From Aliiroseovarius sediminilitoris (GTDB taxonomy: Bacteria > Pseudomonadota > Alphaproteobacteria > Rhodobacterales > Rhodobacteraceae), in the NCBI RefSeq assembly GCF_900109955.1, contig NZ_FOJB01000001.1, positions 558,001 through 622,000 on the forward strand: a stretch of DNA of 64,000 bases, read 5' to 3'. The notes below the pieces were generated by a model. It saw nothing but the letters and a program-made list of their open reading frames with translations, was not told the origin of the DNA and did no database searches. Positions within the stretch are counted from its first letter, which is position 1. Each line of letters starts with the position of its first letter. The position numbers were made by a program, and so were the translations under genes. Below are positions 6,207 to 23,267 of the stretch, one piece after another.

Positions 6207-9200
6207 ATGGCGCAGACCTATCTTGGCCAGAAACGCTTGCGTAAGTACTACGGCAAAATCCGTGAAGTGCTTGAGATGCCGAACCTGATCGAGGTTCAGA
6301 AAAGCTCTTATGATCTTTTCCTGAATTCCGGCGATCAGCCGCAGCCGATGGACGGCGAGGGCATCAACGCAGTTTTCCAGTCGGTTTTCCCGATCAAGGA
6401 TTTCAATGAAACCGCTATTCTTGAGTTCGTGAAATACGAGCTGGAGCAGCCAAAATTCGATGTCGAGGAATGCCAGCAGCGCGACCTGACATATTCGGCC
6501 CCGTTGAAAGTGACGCTTCGTCTGATCGTGTTTGATATTGATGAAGATACCGGCGCGAAGTCGGTCAAGGACATCAAGGAACAGGACGTGTTCATGGGGG
6601 ATATGCCCTTGATGACGCCGAACGGAACGTTTGTCGTGAACGGCACCGAGCGTGTGATCGTGTCCCAGATGCACCGGTCCCCCGGTGTGTTCTTCGATCA
6701 CGACAAGGGCAAGACGCATTCGTCGGGCAAACTGCTGTTTGCGTGCCGCATCATTCCCTATCGCGGTTCGTGGCTGGATTTCGAATTTGACGCCAAGGAC
6801 ATCGTTTTTGCGCGCATCGACCGTCGCCGCAAACTGCCTGTGACGACCCTGCTTTATGCGCTGGGTCTGGATCAGGAAGCGATCATGGATGCCTATTACG
6901 ACACTGTTCAGTACAAGCTGAAGAAGAACAAGGGTTGGGTTACCAAGTTCTTCCCCGAGCGTGTTGCCGGCACCCGTCCGACGCAGGATCTGGTCAATGC
7001 CAAGACCGGCGAAGTGATTGCCGAGGCTGGCAAGAAGATCACCCCGCGAGCCGTCAAGAAACTGATGGAAGATGGCAAAACCATCGACCTGCTGGTACCG
7101 TTTGACTCGATCGTTGGCCGCTATGTCGCCAAGGACATCATTAACGAAGAAACCGGCGCGATCTATGTCGAAGCCGGTGACGAGTTGACGCTGGAACACG
7201 ACAAAGACGGCGAGTTGATTGGCGGGTCGCTGAAAGAGCTTCTGGATGCCGGCATCACCGACATCCCGGTTCTGGACATCGACAACATCAATGTTGGTCC
7301 CTACATCCGCAACACCATGGCCGCCGACAAGAACATGGGTCGCGACACCGCGCTTATGGACATCTACCGCGTGATGCGCCCGGGTGAACCACCCACCGTT
7401 GACGCCGCGTCGGCCCTTTTCGACACGCTGTTCTTCGACAGCGAGCGTTATGACCTGTCGGCCGTCGGTCGCGTGAAGATGAACATGCGTTTGGATCTGG
7501 ATGCAGAAGACACCCAGCGTACGCTGCGTCGCGAAGATATCGTTGCCTGCGTCAAGGCGCTGGTTGAACTGCGTGACGGCAAGGGCGACATCGACGATAT
7601 CGACCATTTGGGCAACCGTCGTGTGCGCTCGGTCGGTGAACTGATGGAAAATCAGTATCGCGTTGGCCTGCTGCGCATGGAACGTGCGATCAAGGAACGC
7701 ATGTCGTCGGTCGAGATTGACACCGTCATGCCGCAAGACCTGATAAACGCGAAACCGGCGGCGGCTGCCGTTCGTGAATTCTTCGGCTCGTCGCAGCTGT
7801 CGCAGTTTATGGACCAAACCAACCCACTTTCGGAAGTCACTCACAAACGCCGTCTGTCGGCGCTTGGGCCGGGTGGTCTGACCCGCGAACGCGCTGGGTT
7901 CGAAGTGCGCGACGTGCACCCGACCCACTATGGTCGTATGTGTCCGATTGAAACGCCGGAAGGGCCAAACATTGGTCTGATCAACTCGCTTGCCACTTTC
8001 GCCCGCGTGAACAAATACGGCTTCATCGAAACGCCTTATCGCAAGGTTGTGGACGGCAAGGTCACGGACGAAGTGAACTACATGTCCGCCACCGAAGAAA
8101 TGCGTCACACCGTGGCGCAGGCCAACGCGCATCTGGACGAAAACGGCCGTTTTGAAAACGATCTGGTGAACACCCGTCAGTCGGGTGAATACACCATGGC
8201 GCAGCGAGAAAGCGTTGACCTGATCGACGTGTCGCCAAAACAGCTGGTCTCGGTCGCCGCTTCGCTTATTCCGTTCCTGGAAAATGACGACGCCAACCGC
8301 GCCCTGATGGGGTCGAACATGCAACGTCAGGCGGTTCCGCTTCTGCGGGCCGAGGCACCGTATGTCGGCACCGGCATCGAGGGCAAGGTTGCCATCGATT
8401 CAGGCGCGGCCATCCAAGCCAAACGTGGCGGTGTGATTGACCAGGTTGACGCGACACGTATCGTCGTGCGTGCCACCGAAGACCTTGGTCTGGGGGATGC
8501 GGGCGTCGATATCTACCGTCTGCGCAAGTTCCAGCGTTCGAACCAGAACACCTGCATCAACCAGCGTCCGCTGGTGAAAGTGGGTCAGCAGGTGTCGAAA
8601 GATGAAGTCATTGCGGATGGTCCGTCTACGGATATGGGCGAATTGGCTCTGGGCAAGAACGTGGTTGTCGCGTTTATGCCCTGGAATGGCTACAACTACG
8701 AAGACTCGATCCTGATTTCCGAGCGTATCGCGCGTGATGACGTGTTTACCTCGGTCCATATCGAGGAATTCGAAGTCGCCGCCCGTGACACCAAGCTTGG
8801 GCCGGAAGAAATCACCCGTGACATTCCGAACGTCGGTGAAGAGGCGCTGCGCAACCTTGACGAGGCTGGCATCGTTTACATCGGTGCAGATGTGGAACCG
8901 GGCGACATTCTGGTCGGTAAGATCACACCGAAGGGCGAAAGCCCGATGACGCCGGAAGAAAAACTTCTGCGTGCCATCTTCGGTGAGAAAGCATCGGACG
9001 TTCGCGACACTTCGCTTCGTGTGAAGCCGGGCGATTTCGGCACCGTTGTCGAAGTGCGCGTCTTCAATCGCCATGGTGTCGAGAAAGACGAACGTGCGTT
9101 GCAGATCGAGCGGGAAGAGGTCGAAAGCCTTGCCCGTGACCGTGACGACGAACTGCACATTCTGGAGCGCAACATCTATGCGCGCCTGCGCAGCATGATC

Positions 9201-10343
9201 GAAGGCAAAGTTGCCGTGAAGGGACCGAAAGGCGTCAAATCGGGGTCGAAAATCACCGACGAGCTTCTGGAAAGCCTGAGCCGCGGCCAATGGTGGCAAC
9301 TTGCGCTGGAAGACGAAGACGATGCCAAGATCGTCGAAGCCCTGAACGAGCAGTTCGAAGCACAGAAACGTGCGTTGGATGCTCGCTTTGAGGACAAGGT
9401 CGAAAAAGTCCGTCGTGGCGACGACCTGCCGCCGGGTGTCATGAAAATGGTCAAAGTCTTCGTTGCTGTGAAGCGCAAGCTTCAGCCGGGCGACAAGATG
9501 GCTGGCCGTCACGGGAACAAGGGTGTTATTTCCAAGGTTGTTCCTATGGAAGACATGCCGTTCCTTGCTGACGGGACGCCGGTTGACTTCTGTCTGAACC
9601 CGCTGGGTGTGCCGTCGCGTATGAACGTCGGTCAGATTCTTGAAACCCATATGGGTTGGGCCGCGCGCGGTCTGGGTCTGAATATTGACGAGGCTCTGGG
9701 TGAATATCGCCGCTCTGGCGATCTGACCCCGGTGCGCGAAGCGATGCGCATAGCCTATGGCGACGATGTCTATGAAGAAGGCATCTCCGGTATGGACGAA
9801 GATACATTGGTCGATGCGGCTTCAAATGTGACGCGCGGTGTGCCGATTGCCACGCCGGTCTTTGACGGCGCGAAAGAGGCTGACGTGAACGATGCGCTGA
9901 CGCGTGCCGGTTTCGACACCTCGGGCCAGTCGGTCCTGTTCGATGGACGCACCGGCGAACAGTTCTCGCGCCCTGTGACAGTCGGCGTGAAGTATCTGCT
10001 GAAACTGCACCACCTTGTGGACGACAAGATCCACGCGCGTTCGACCGGCCCGTACTCGCTTGTTACTCAGCAGCCGCTGGGTGGTAAGGCGCAGTTCGGT
10101 GGTCAGCGTTTTGGTGAAATGGAGGTCTGGGCATTGGAAGCATATGGCGCGGCCTACACGCTGCAAGAGATGCTGACTGTGAAATCGGATGACGTTGCCG
10201 GACGGACGAAAGTCTATGAAAGCATCGTGAAGGGCGAGGACAACTTCGAAGCCGGCGTACCGGAATCGTTCAATGTGCTTGTCAAAGAAGTCCGCGGCCT
10301 CGGCCTCAACATGGAACTCCTGGATGCAGAGGGCGAGGAATAG
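6207..10343 (+). CDS. rpoB: DNA-directed RNA polymerase beta subunit
   Basis: 1378 residues, as usual for this group. ATG 6207 has AAAGG at 6192-6196; an in-frame ATG six codons earlier has no such site. The rifampicin region carries D536, H546 and S551, equivalent to E. coli D516, H526 and S531, all in the sensitive form. Further on are [15 protein letters not shown] and the C-terminal GRHGNKG and [15 protein letters not shown] signatures. It pairs with beta' to form the catalytic cleft. rpoC follows after 50 bases. Confidence 0.99.
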   Translation: MAQTYLGQKRLRKYYGKIREVLEMPNLIEVQKSSYDLFLNSGDQPQPMDGEGINAVFQSVFPIKDFNETAILEFVKYELEQPKFDVEECQQRDLTYSAPLKVTLRLIVFDIDEDTGAKSVKDIKEQDVFMGDMPLMTPNGTFVVNGTERVIVSQMHRSPGVFFDHDKGKTHSSGKLLFACRIIPYRGSWLDFEFDAKDIVFARIDRRRKLPVTTLLYALGLDQEAIMDAYYDTVQYKLKKNKGWVTKFFPERVAGTRPTQDLVNAKTGEVIAEAGKKITPRAVKKLMEDGKTIDLLVPFDSIVGRYVAKDIINEETGAIYVEAGDELTLEHDKDGELIGGSLKELLDAGITDIPVLDIDNINVGPYIRNTMAADKNMGRDTALMDIYRVMRPGEPPTVDAASALFDTLFFDSERYDLSAVGRVKMNMRLDLDAEDTQRTLRREDIVACVKALVELRDGKGDIDDIDHLGNRRVRSVGELMENQYRVGLLRMERAIKERMSSVEIDTVMPQDLINAKPAAAAVREFFGSSQLSQFMDQTNPLSEVTHKRRLSALGPGGLTRERAGFEVRDVHPTHYGRMCPIETPEGPNIGLINSLATFARVNKYGFIETPYRKVVDGKVTDEVNYMSATEEMRHTVAQANAHLDENGRFENDLVNTRQSGEYTMAQRESVDLIDVSPKQLVSVAASLIPFLENDDANRALMGSNMQRQAVPLLRAEAPYVGTGIEGKVAIDSGAAIQAKRGGVIDQVDATRIVVRATEDLGLGDAGVDIYRLRKFQRSNQNTCINQRPLVKVGQQVSKDEVIADGPSTDMGELALGKNVVVAFMPWNGYNYEDSILISERIARDDVFTSVHIEEFEVAARDTKLGPEEITRDIPNVGEEALRNLDEAGIVYIGADVEPGDILVGKITPKGESPMTPEEKLLRAIFGEKASDVRDTSLRVKPGDFGTVVEVRVFNRHGVEKDERALQIEREEVESLARDRDDELHILERNIYARLRSMIEGKVAVKGPKGVKSGSKITDELLESLSRGQWWQLALEDEDDAKIVEALNEQFEAQKRALDARFEDKVEKVRRGDDLPPGVMKMVKVFVAVKRKLQPGDKMAGRHGNKGVISKVVPMEDMPFLADGTPVDFCLNPLGVPSRMNVGQILETHMGWAARGLGLNIDEALGEYRRSGDLTPVREAMRIAYGDDVYEEGISGMDEDTLVDAASNVTRGVPIATPVFDGAKEADVNDALTRAGFDTSGQSVLFDGRTGEQFSRPVTVGVKYLLKLHHLVDDKIHARSTGPYSLVTQQPLGGKAQFGGQRFGEMEVWALEAYGAAYTLQEMLTVKSDDVAGRTKVYESIVKGEDNFEAGVPESFNVLVKEVRGLGLNMELLDAEGEE

Positions 10344-10393
10344 GGCGTCCTGCCTTATCCCTCCCCTCCCTCCCTTAATGTAAGGAACGCAAA

Positions 10394-14650
<4,257 letters not shown>

Positions 14651-14670
14651 TCGACCTCGACTTGAACTGG

Positions 14671-14698
14671 AAGGCCCCGCCATCTGGCGGGGCTTTTC
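14671..14698 (+). terminator. Intrinsic terminator after rpoC
   Basis: An eight-base-pair GC stem GCCCCGCC-ATCT-GGCGGGGC followed by TTTTC, 20 bases past the rpoC stop codon. Confidence 0.92.
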
Positions 14699-14798
14699 GT
14701 TTGCAAGCCCCTTCCATCTTTGAATAGGGTGCTGGCCATACGGTTGCCCCGTTTGATCGGGCACGATTTCACCTTACAGAACCATAAATGGAAGCCGG

Positions 14799-15701
14799 AT
14801 GCCAGTGTCAGACAACATGAAGGGTGCGGCATTGATGGCCGGTGCGATGGCCGGGTACACATTCAATGATGCCTCCATGAAAGCTTTGTCCGGTGATATG
14901 CCGCTGTCACAAGCGGTTTTCCTGCGCGGCATCGTGACCAGTTTGATGTTGCTTGGTTTGGGGTTGGCCCTTCGGTCGCTGACCTTTCGGCTCAGCCGCC
15001 GAGAATGGAAGCTGATGCTTCTGCGGTCGTTGGCCGAAATGGGGGCCACCTATTGTTTTCTCAGTGCGTTGTTCAACATGCCGATTGCTAACGTCACTGC
15101 GGTTTTGCAGGCGTTACCCCTGACCGTCGCGCTGGCTGCCTGGGCGTTTCTGGGGGAACCTTTGGGATGGCGACGCCTGTTTGCCATCCTGGTTGGCTTT
15201 GTCGGCGTCGTCTTGATTGTCAAACCCGGGGGGGACGGGTTCACGGCGTGGTCTGTATACGCATTGCTCGCAGTCGGGTTCATCACACTCCGTGACCTTG
15301 TTGTCCGGAAAATGTCCCCGACAACGCCGTCGATGACCGTGGCCTTGGTGGCATCAGTCGCAATCACGGTGGCATTCGGCATGGTTTCGGCCACGGTCGA
15401 GTGGTCGCCGATCACGGTCAGAAGCGGAGGATTTCTGGTTCTCGCGGCCTCGTTTATTTTCATGGGTTATCTGTTTTCCGTGATGGTGATGCGGGTGGGC
15501 GATATCGGCTTCATCGCGCCCTTCCGATATACAGGGCTGATCTGGGCTTTGATCATTGGTCTTATCTTTTTCGGCGAATGGCCGGAGGTGCTTACCCTTA
15601 TCGGCGCCGGGATCGTGGTTGCAACCGGCCTGTTTACCCTGTTTCGCGAACGGCAACAGTCCCGACAGGCAAGGGCGAAGGGGTTTCTGCGACATCCCTG
15701 A
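14799..15701 (+). CDS. EamA-family (DMT superfamily) membrane transporter
   Basis: 300 residues with about ten hydrophobic helices forming two EamA repeats (roughly 10-145 and 155-290). The first repeat has AVFLRGI and the ALPLTVALAAWAFLGEPLGW helix pair; the second has FRYTGLIWALIIGLIFFGEWP. These are typical of drug/metabolite exporters of the inner membrane. The substrate cannot be predicted. It sits alone between the rpoC terminator and the str operon promoter. ATG 14799 was chosen; MKG six codons later is an alternative. Confidence 0.85.
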   Translation: MPVSDNMKGAALMAGAMAGYTFNDASMKALSGDMPLSQAVFLRGIVTSLMLLGLGLALRSLTFRLSRREWKLMLLRSLAEMGATYCFLSALFNMPIANVTAVLQALPLTVALAAWAFLGEPLGWRRLFAILVGFVGVVLIVKPGGDGFTAWSVYALLAVGFITLRDLVVRKMSPTTPSMTVALVASVAITVAFGMVSATVEWSPITVRSGGFLVLAASFIFMGYLFSVMVMRVGDIGFIAPFRYTGLIWALIIGLIFFGEWPEVLTLIGAGIVVATGLFTLFRERQQSRQARAKGFLRHP

Positions 15702-15733
15702 TTGAACCGCCCTTGCAAACTCGTGGCCAGCGG

Positions 15734-15762
15734 TTGACAGGGGGCACGACTCCTCATATACG
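15734..15762 (+). promoter_or_regulatory. Promoter of the str operon
   Basis: TTGACA (15734-15739), 17-base spacer, TATACG (15757-15762), followed by CCCCC. This is the best-matching sigma70-type promoter in the window and lies 219 bases before rpsL. The run TATACGCCCCC recurs at the rplO promoter (37315-37325). A GC-rich discriminator of this kind is typical of ppGpp-controlled ribosomal promoters. Confidence 0.7.
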
Positions 15763-15980
15763 CCCCCCATCCAGCTGGGTTTTTCCCGGCACCATCAGAA
15801 TTGAGGGATCAAGGTCGGCGCTACTTTTAGGCACTGATCCTCTGTGAACCAACCGCGTCGCTTGCCTCGGAATGGAAGCGGTCGCGGATTTTCGCTTTGC
15901 AGACGTGCTGGGCGAGGAAATGTAAACCGCGCGGGGACACTCGTGCAAACACATGTGTTGAGAAACGGGAAAAGAGCCCT

Positions 15981-16352
15981 ATGCCAACGATTCAACAGCT
16001 GATCCGCAAACCGCGCCAGCCTAAAGTAAAACGCTCCAAGTCGATGCACCTGGAGTCCTGCCCGCAAAAACGTGGCGTTTGCACGCGCGTTTACACAACC
16101 ACACCGAAAAAGCCGAACTCGGCCATGCGTAAGGTTGCCAAAGTGCGCCTGACCAATGGTTTCGAGGTTATCAGCTATATCGGTGGTGAAAGCCACAACC
16201 TGCAAGAACACTCGGTGGTTCTGATCCGCGGCGGTCGTGTAAAAGACCTTCCGGGTGTGCGTTATCACATCGTTCGCGGTGTTCTGGATACCCAGGGCGT
16301 CAAAGACCGTAAGCAACGTCGTTCGAAATACGGCGCCAAGCGTCCGAAGTAA
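15981..16352 (+). CDS. rpsL: 30S ribosomal protein S12
   Basis: 123 residues, standard length. S12 lines the decoding centre. K43 in TTPKKPNS and K88 in [12 protein letters not shown] are unmutated, so no streptomycin-resistance substitution is seen at these two positions. ATG 15981 matches the family N-terminus [12 protein letters not shown]. It heads rpsL-rpsG-fusA-tuf, the normal str order, behind a strong promoter. Confidence 0.98.
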   Translation: MPTIQQLIRKPRQPKVKRSKSMHLESCPQKRGVCTRVYTTTPKKPNSAMRKVAKVRLTNGFEVISYIGGESHNLQEHSVVLIRGGRVKDLPGVRYHIVRGVLDTQGVKDRKQRRSKYGAKRPK

Positions 16353-16364
16353 GGAGATCCGGGA

Positions 16365-16835
16365 ATGTCTCGTCGTCACGCCGCTGAAAAGCGCGAAATC
16401 CTGCCCGACGCCAAATTTGGTGATCGTGTGCTGAGCAAATTCATGAACAACCTGATGATCGACGGCAAGAAGTCGGTCGCAGAAACAATCGTCTATAACG
16501 CGCTGGATCGCGTAGAAGACAAGATCAAGCGCGCACCCGTGGAAGTGTTCCACGAGGCGCTGGACAACATCAAACCGTCGGTCGAGGTTCGCTCGCGTCG
16601 TGTTGGTGGTGCAACCTATCAGGTTCCGGTCGAAGTGCGCCCCGAGCGCCGCGAAGCTTTGGCGATCCGCTGGTTGATCACCGCCGCCCGCAACCGCAAC
16701 GAAAACACAATGGAAGAACGCCTTGCCGGCGAGCTTCTGGATGCTGTGAATTCGCGCGGTACTGCCGTCAAGAAACGCGAAGACACCCACAAAATGGCCG
16801 ACGCCAACAAAGCGTTCAGCCATTATCGCTGGTAA
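16365..16835 (+). CDS. rpsG: 30S ribosomal protein S7
   Basis: 156 residues. S7 nucleates assembly of the 30S head and contacts E-site tRNA. It has the conserved beta-hairpin region [19 protein letters not shown]. The start follows AAGGAGAT with a 12-base gap from rpsL. In E. coli S7 represses the str operon through the rpsL-rpsG gap; this gap is very short, so the same mechanism is doubtful. Confidence 0.98.
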   Translation: MSRRHAAEKREILPDAKFGDRVLSKFMNNLMIDGKKSVAETIVYNALDRVEDKIKRAPVEVFHEALDNIKPSVEVRSRRVGGATYQVPVEVRPERREALAIRWLITAARNRNENTMEERLAGELLDAVNSRGTAVKKREDTHKMADANKAFSHYRW

Positions 16836-16856
16836 AGCCAAGGAAGGAAGAAAACC

Positions 16857-18977
16857 ATGGCACGCGACTATCCTCTCGACCGTTACCGCAACTTCGGCAT
16901 CATGGCGCATATCGACGCGGGTAAAACCACCTGCTCGGAACGCATCCTGTTTTACACCGGCAAATCCCACAACCTCGGTGAGGTGCACGATGGTGCGGCC
17001 ACCATGGACTGGATGGAGCAGGAACAGGAACGCGGCATCACCATCACCTCGGCTGCAACAACCACTTTCTGGGAACGCACCGAAGATGGCGAAACTGCTG
17101 ACACGCCGAAGCACCGTCTGAACATCATCGACACTCCAGGCCACGTTGACTTCACCATTGAAGTTGAACGTTCGCTGGCCGTGCTTGATGGTGCCGTCTG
17201 TGTTCTTGACGCCAACGCTGGTGTTGAACCCCAGACCGAAACCGTGTGGCGTCAGGCTGACCGCTACAAGGTTCCGCGCATGGTCTTCGTCAACAAGATG
17301 GACAAGATCGGCGCTGACTTCTTCAACTGTGTTCGCATGATCGAAGACCGCACCGGCGCCCGGGCTGTTCCTGTCGGTATTCCGATCGGTGCCGAGACCG
17401 AGCTGGAAGGTCTGATCGACCTTGTGACCATGGAAGAATGGCTGTGGCAGGGTGAAGATCTTGGCGCATCGTGGGTCAAAGCTCCGATCCGCGACAGCCT
17501 GAAAGACATGGCCGACGAATGGCGCGGCAAGATGATCGAAGCGGCCGTCGAAATGGACGACGATGCGATGGAAAACTACCTCATGGACGGCGCTGAGCCG
17601 GACGTGAAAACCCTGCGCGCTTTGCTGCGCAAGGGCTGCCTGTCGCTGTCATTTGTTCCGGTTCTGGGTGGCTCTGCCTTCAAGAACAAAGGTGTTCAAC
17701 CGCTTCTGAACGCGGTGATCGACTATCTGCCCAGCCCGATGGACGTTGTTGATTACATGGGCTTCAAACCCGGTGACGAAACCGAAACCCGCAACATCCC
17801 GCGTCGTGCGGATGATGAGATGGCGTTCTCGGGTCTGGCGTTCAAAATCATGAACGACCCTTTCGTTGGCTCACTGACCTTTACCCGCATCTACTCGGGT
17901 GTCCTGAACAAAGGCGACACGCTTTTGAATTCGACCAAAGGTAAGAAAGAGCGCGTTGGTCGTATGATGATGATGCACTCGAACGAACGCGAGGAAATCA
18001 CCGAAGCGTTCGCGGGCGATATTATTGCGCTGGCAGGTCTGAAAGACACCACGACAGGTGACACGCTGTGCGCTGTCAACGATCCGGTGGTTCTGGAAAC
18101 CATGACCTTCCCGGATCCGGTGATCGAGATTGCGGTCGAGCCTAAAACCAAGGCCGACCAGGAGAAGATGAGCCAAGGTCTGGCCCGTTTGGCCGCTGAA
18201 GACCCGTCCTTCCGTGTGGAAACTGATCTGGAATCGGGTCAGACAATCATGAAGGGCATGGGCGAACTTCACCTGGACATCCTGGTGGACCGTCTGAAGC
18301 GTGAATTCAAAGTGGAAGCCAATATCGGTGCCCCGCAGGTTGCGTATCGCGAGACGATTTCGAAAGAGGTCGAGCATACCTACACCCACAAGAAACAATC
18401 GGGTGGTTCGGGTCAGTATGCCGAGGTGAAGATGATCATCTCTCCGACCGAAGCTGGCGAAGGTTATTCGTTCGAAAGCCGCATCGTTGGCGGTGCCGTA
18501 CCGAAGGAATACATCCCAGGCGTTGAAAAAGGCATCAACTCTGTCATGGACAGCGGTCCCTTGGCTGGCTTCCCCGTGATCGACTTCAAGGTTGCCCTGG
18601 TCGATGGTAAATTCCACGATGTTGACTCGTCGGTTCTGGCCTTCGAAATCGCTGCACGTATGTGTATGCGCGAAGGTATGCGTCTGGCCGGCGCCAAGCT
18701 GCTTGAACCGATCATGAAAGTGGAAGTGATCACGCCCGAGGAATACACCGGTGGTATCATCGGCGACCTGACCTCGCGTCGTGGTCAGGTGTCGGGTCAA
18801 GAGCCGCGCGGCAACGCGATTGCGATTGATGCCAATGTGCCGCTGGCGAACATGTTTGGCTACATCAACACTCTGCGCTCCATGTCTTCGGGCCGCGCGC
18901 AGTTCACGATGCAGTTCTCGCATTACGATCCGGTTCCGCAGAACATCTCGGACGAAATTCAGGCGAAATTCGCCTAA
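16857..18977 (+). CDS. fusA: Elongation factor G
   Basis: 706 residues. This GTPase drives ribosomal translocation. G1 is AHIDAGKT (17-24), G3 DTPGH (92-96) and G4 NKMD (146-149). Domain IV shows [13 protein letters not shown], and the C-terminal domain ends with the usual [17 protein letters not shown] stretch. The start follows AAGGAAGG. A hairpin (18986-19012) lies between fusA and tuf. Confidence 0.99.
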   Translation: MARDYPLDRYRNFGIMAHIDAGKTTCSERILFYTGKSHNLGEVHDGAATMDWMEQEQERGITITSAATTTFWERTEDGETADTPKHRLNIIDTPGHVDFTIEVERSLAVLDGAVCVLDANAGVEPQTETVWRQADRYKVPRMVFVNKMDKIGADFFNCVRMIEDRTGARAVPVGIPIGAETELEGLIDLVTMEEWLWQGEDLGASWVKAPIRDSLKDMADEWRGKMIEAAVEMDDDAMENYLMDGAEPDVKTLRALLRKGCLSLSFVPVLGGSAFKNKGVQPLLNAVIDYLPSPMDVVDYMGFKPGDETETRNIPRRADDEMAFSGLAFKIMNDPFVGSLTFTRIYSGVLNKGDTLLNSTKGKKERVGRMMMMHSNEREEITEAFAGDIIALAGLKDTTTGDTLCAVNDPVVLETMTFPDPVIEIAVEPKTKADQEKMSQGLARLAAEDPSFRVETDLESGQTIMKGMGELHLDILVDRLKREFKVEANIGAPQVAYRETISKEVEHTYTHKKQSGGSGQYAEVKMIISPTEAGEGYSFESRIVGGAVPKEYIPGVEKGINSVMDSGPLAGFPVIDFKVALVDGKFHDVDSSVLAFEIAARMCMREGMRLAGAKLLEPIMKVEVITPEEYTGGIIGDLTSRRGQVSGQEPRGNAIAIDANVPLANMFGYINTLRSMSSGRAQFTMQFSHYDPVPQNISDEIQAKFA

Positions 18978-18985
18978 TCGAACAA

Positions 18986-19012
18986 GCCGGGCAGGGGGTG
19001 TCCTTGCCCGGC
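18986..19012 (+). other. Hairpin between fusA and tuf
   Basis: Arms GCCGGGCA and TGCCCGGC enclose an 11-base loop. No T-run follows, so it is unlikely to terminate. It may mark an RNA processing site that separates the tuf message from the operon message. Confidence 0.5.
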
Positions 19013-19035
19013 GCATAGATTAATAGGAGGCCATC

Positions 19036-20440
<1,405 letters not shown>

Positions 20441-20474
20441 TCGTGTTGCATAATGTGTTTGATGGATCGTGAAG

Positions 20475-20969
20475 TTACCCATCCAGACGTTTGACAACAT
20501 GATCTGCGAAGGCAGCGATCATACCGTCATAGTATTCCTTGCTGTCCGTCGTCAGCGCGGTCACGTCAAAATCCTCGGGCAAGAACAGGATGGCCTGTTC
20601 GAACGTCACCGACAGGTCATAGGTTTCGAACTTTGAATTGTCGTTCGGGCTGAGGATCTTCACAGTGCCTGACAACGATGAATCAGCCACACCGGCTGCG
20701 GATTGCAGTGTGCTGGCCAGTTCGACCTCATCAATGTCGATGCTGATGCGCACACCTTCATCATCTGTCTGACCCACCAAACGCTCGACAATCGCGTTTT
20801 CCAGATCGTCCGAGATCATGTTCCAGTGCTCGGCAGCCGTGGCGTTGGCCAAGTCCTCCAACTCCACTTCAACCTCGACCTCTTTCACCATGGTCATGTC
20901 CGCAAACGCAGCGGTGGTCAGCATGGTTGCGGCCATCAGGCCAGCGGTCAGTGTCTTAAATCTCATCAT
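20475..20969 (-). CDS. Secreted acidic protein of unknown function
   Basis: 164 residues. A clear signal peptide ends at about AFA (residues 21-23), so the protein is probably periplasmic. The mature part begins with an acidic segment rich in alternating E and V (28-39), followed by mixed alpha/beta sequence, and ends HVVKRLDG. The start at 20969 has AAAGGAG seven bases upstream; the frame stays open further up but without a signal peptide. I do not recognise a family. It lies between the str operon end and the S10 operon leader, facing the former. Confidence 0.75.
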   Translation of the reverse strand: MMRFKTLTAGLMAATMLTTAAFADMTMVKEVEVEVELEDLANATAAEHWNMISDDLENAIVERLVGQTDDEGVRISIDIDEVELASTLQSAAGVADSSLSGTVKILSPNDNSKFETYDLSVTFEQAILFLPEDFDVTALTTDSKEYYDGMIAAFADHVVKRLDG

Positions 20970-21116
20970 CGGATTACTCCTTTTCTGTGACGAAGCACCA
21001 TTGGCGCCTTTCACTGAAACAACGTAACCAAGGCACAATGGTTCCATGGAAGAAGATGCTGAATGCTGGCGGCCGCTAAACCCAAGATGGATCAGATCGA
21101 ATATCGTCATTGCCCC

Positions 21117-21145
21117 TTGCCACACTCACCCAACCCCTGTAAGAC
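21117..21145 (+). promoter_or_regulatory. Candidate promoter of the S10 operon
   Basis: TTGCCA (21117-21122), 17 bases, TAAGAC (21140-21145), then the GC-rich CGCGCG. The start would fall near 21152, just ahead of the attenuator-like leader. Confidence 0.45.
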
Positions 21146-21161
21146 GCGCGAGTTCGCTGAG

Positions 21162-21218
21162 GAAAGCGACCAGGCGGGATTCGGTCCCGCTTTCGTTTTT
21201 CCTCGGGGTTCGACGAGG
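21162..21218 (+). promoter_or_regulatory. S10 operon leader with attenuator-like hairpins
   Basis: GCGGGA-TTCGG-TCCCGC (21174-21190) is followed by TTTCGTTTTT, which makes a terminator-like hairpin. The upstream GAAAGCG (21162-21168) can instead pair with CGCTTTC (21188-21194), excluding the terminator stem. A second hairpin CCTCG/CGAGG lies at 21201-21218. This resembles an attenuator about 60-110 bases before rpsJ. The 307-base gap 20970-21276 holds no gene that I can support. Confidence 0.5.
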
Positions 21219-21276
21219 GCAGGGGGAATGAGCCGCCTGTCGTCCTATCAACTCTCTGCCTGAAAGGGCGAATGCT

Positions 21277-21585
21277 ATGACAAGTCAAAACATTCGTATC
21301 CGTCTGAAGGCGTTTGACTATCGCGTGCTGGATGCCTCCACACAAGAGATCGTCAACACTGCCAAACGGACCGGTGCAAACGTTCGCGGCCCCATCCCGC
21401 TGCCGAACAAGATCGAGAAGTTCACAGTTCTGCGTGGACCTCACGTTGACAAGAAATCCCGCGACCAGTTCGAGATCCGCACGCACAAGCGTCTGCTCGA
21501 TATTGTCGACCCGACTCCGCAGACCGTGGACGCGCTGATGAAGCTCGACCTGGCTGCTGGTGTTGACGTCCAGATCTCGGTCTAA
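21277..21585 (+). CDS. rpsJ: 30S ribosomal protein S10 / NusE
   Basis: 102 residues, with the conserved [14 protein letters not shown] start and the loop [26 protein letters not shown]10 is part of the 30S head and, as NusE, pairs with NusB and contacts NusG in antitermination. It is first in the S10 operon, behind a leader with attenuator-like hairpins. It is followed by rplC after 14 bases. Confidence 0.98.
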   Translation: MTSQNIRIRLKAFDYRVLDASTQEIVNTAKRTGANVRGPIPLPNKIEKFTVLRGPHVDKKSRDQFEIRTHKRLLDIVDPTPQTVDALMKLDLAAGVDVQISV

Positions 21586-21599
21586 GGAGGGTATCACAG

Positions 21600-22334
21600 A
21601 TGCGCTCTGGAATTATCGCAAAGAAAGTCGGCATGACCCGGCTTTTCATGGAAGACGGAAAACAGATCCCTGTAACCGTTCTTCAACTGGACAACCTGCA
21701 AGTTGTGGCCAACCGCACCGCAGAACAAGACGGGTACACCGCTGTTCAGCTGGGTGCCGGTGACGCCAAGGCAAAACGCACATCCAAGCCGATGCGCGGA
21801 TACTTCGCCAAGGCTGGCGTGGCCCCCAAGCGCAAGCTGGTGGAATTCCGCGTGGACGCCGACAACCTGATCGCCGTTGGCGAAGAGATTTCGGCCGAGC
21901 ACTATGTGGAAGGTCAGAAGGTCGACGTTGCGGGCACTTCGATTGGTAAAGGTTTTGCCGGTGCCATGAAGCGTCACAACTTTGGCGGCCTGCGCGCCAC
22001 GCACGGTGTGTCGATCAGCCACCGTTCGCACGGTTCGACCGGTCAGTGTCAAGATCCGGGCCGCGTGTTCAAAGGCAAGAAAATGGCCGGACACATGGGT
22101 TCGGTTCGTGTGACCACGCAGAACCTGGAAGTCGTGAAGACCGATGCCGATCGTGGCCTGGTGTTCATCAAGGGCGCTGTCCCCGGCTCGAAAGGTGGCT
22201 GGGTCACCGTGAAAGACGCCGTGAAGAAAAAACTTCCCGAGAACGTTCCGTTCCCGGCGGCGCTGAAGTCGGCTGCAACTGCTGCAACTGAAGCTCCTGC
22301 GGAAGAAGCACCCGCGGAAGGTGGTGAAGCATGA
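21600..22334 (+). CDS. rplC: 50S ribosomal protein L3
   Basis: 244 residues. L3 has a globular domain and a loop that reaches the peptidyl-transferase centre, and it carries the [20 protein letters not shown] signature. The C-terminal 20 residues are an Ala/Glu/Pro-rich acidic tail, an extension often seen in alphaproteobacteria. An AAGGAGGG site precedes the ATG. The stop codon overlaps the rplD start by four bases. Confidence 0.98.
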   Translation: MRSGIIAKKVGMTRLFMEDGKQIPVTVLQLDNLQVVANRTAEQDGYTAVQLGAGDAKAKRTSKPMRGYFAKAGVAPKRKLVEFRVDADNLIAVGEEISAEHYVEGQKVDVAGTSIGKGFAGAMKRHNFGGLRATHGVSISHRSHGSTGQCQDPGRVFKGKKMAGHMGSVRVTTQNLEVVKTDADRGLVFIKGAVPGSKGGWVTVKDAVKKKLPENVPFPAALKSAATAATEAPAEEAPAEGGEA

Positions 22335-22948
22335 AATTTGACGTAATCAAACTGGACGGCAAGAAGGCTGGTTCGGTCGAGCTGGACGAGGCCCTGTTCG
22401 GTCTTGAACCGCGCGCCGATATCCTGCACCGTGTGGTCCGCTGGCAGCGTAACAACGCACAAGCTGGCACCCACAAGGTGAAAACGCGGTCCGAGGTCAA
22501 ATACTCGACCAAGAAGATCTATCGCCAAAAAGGCACCGGTGGCGCGCGTCACGGTGCCCGGTCGGCCCCGATCTTCCGTGGTGGTGGTATCTATAAAGGT
22601 CCGGTTGTTCGCAGCCACGGCCATGATCTGACCAAGAAATTCCGTAAACTGGGTCTGAAACACGCCCTGTCCGCCAAAGCGCAAGCTGGCGAACTGGTTG
22701 TGATTGACACCGCAGACGCTGATGGCAAAACTGCTGCACTGGCCAAAGCGGTGAAAGATCTGGGCTGGAAACGCGCTCTGGTTATCGATGGCGCTGAAGT
22801 GAACGAAAAGTTCGCTCTGGCGGCTCGTAACATCGAGGGTCTGGATATCCTGCCGTCGATGGGCGCCAACGTCTATGACATCCTGAAGCGTGACACGCTT
22901 GTGTTGACCAAAGCAGGTGTCGAAGCTCTGGAGGCTCGCCTGAAATGA
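22331..22948 (+). CDS. rplD: 50S ribosomal protein L4
   Basis: 205 residues. The extended loop ([20 protein letters not shown]) lines the peptide exit tunnel. In E. coli L4 represses the S10 operon by attenuation at the leader; the hairpins at 21162-21218 could be the target here, but that is untested. The ATGA overlaps with rplC and rplW suggest tight translational coupling. Confidence 0.98.
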   Translation: MKFDVIKLDGKKAGSVELDEALFGLEPRADILHRVVRWQRNNAQAGTHKVKTRSEVKYSTKKIYRQKGTGGARHGARSAPIFRGGGIYKGPVVRSHGHDLTKKFRKLGLKHALSAKAQAGELVVIDTADADGKTAALAKAVKDLGWKRALVIDGAEVNEKFALAARNIEGLDILPSMGANVYDILKRDTLVLTKAGVEALEARLK

Positions 22949-23241
22949 CCGATAAAGCTGTACTCTACGACGTGATCCGTAAGCCGCTCATCACCGAGAA
23001 AGCAACCATGGCATCGGAAAATGGTGCTGTTGTTTTCGAAGTGGCGATCGGCGCCAACAAACCGCAGATCAAGGAAGCTGTCGAAACCCTGTTCGGTGTG
23101 AAGGTGAAAGCCGTCAACACATCGATCACCAAGGGCAAAGTCAAACGCTTCCGCGGCCAGTTGGGCAAGCGTAAAGACGTCAAAAAAGCCTATGTGACCC
23201 TGGAAGAGGGCAACACGATCGACGTGACCACCGGTCTTTGA
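22945..23241 (+). CDS. rplW: 50S ribosomal protein L23
   Basis: 98 residues. L23 sits at the tunnel exit and docks trigger factor and SRP. The N-terminus has the family stretch [12 protein letters not shown], and the C-terminal half has [17 protein letters not shown]. It overlaps rplD by four bases. A strong terminator follows at once, and rplB, normally next, is 3.6 kb away. Confidence 0.98.
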   Translation: MTDKAVLYDVIRKPLITEKATMASENGAVVFEVAIGANKPQIKEAVETLFGVKVKAVNTSITKGKVKRFRGQLGKRKDVKKAYVTLEEGNTIDVTTGL

Positions 23242-23267
23242 TCGTCAGGCTGACATGAGACATGAAA

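Noticed and set aside
5913-8324. A minus-strand open frame of about 800 codons opposite rplL and rpoB
   Set aside because: It is a shadow of rpoB codon use in a GC-rich genome; no ribosome binding site, and the protein has an unnatural composition with no motif.
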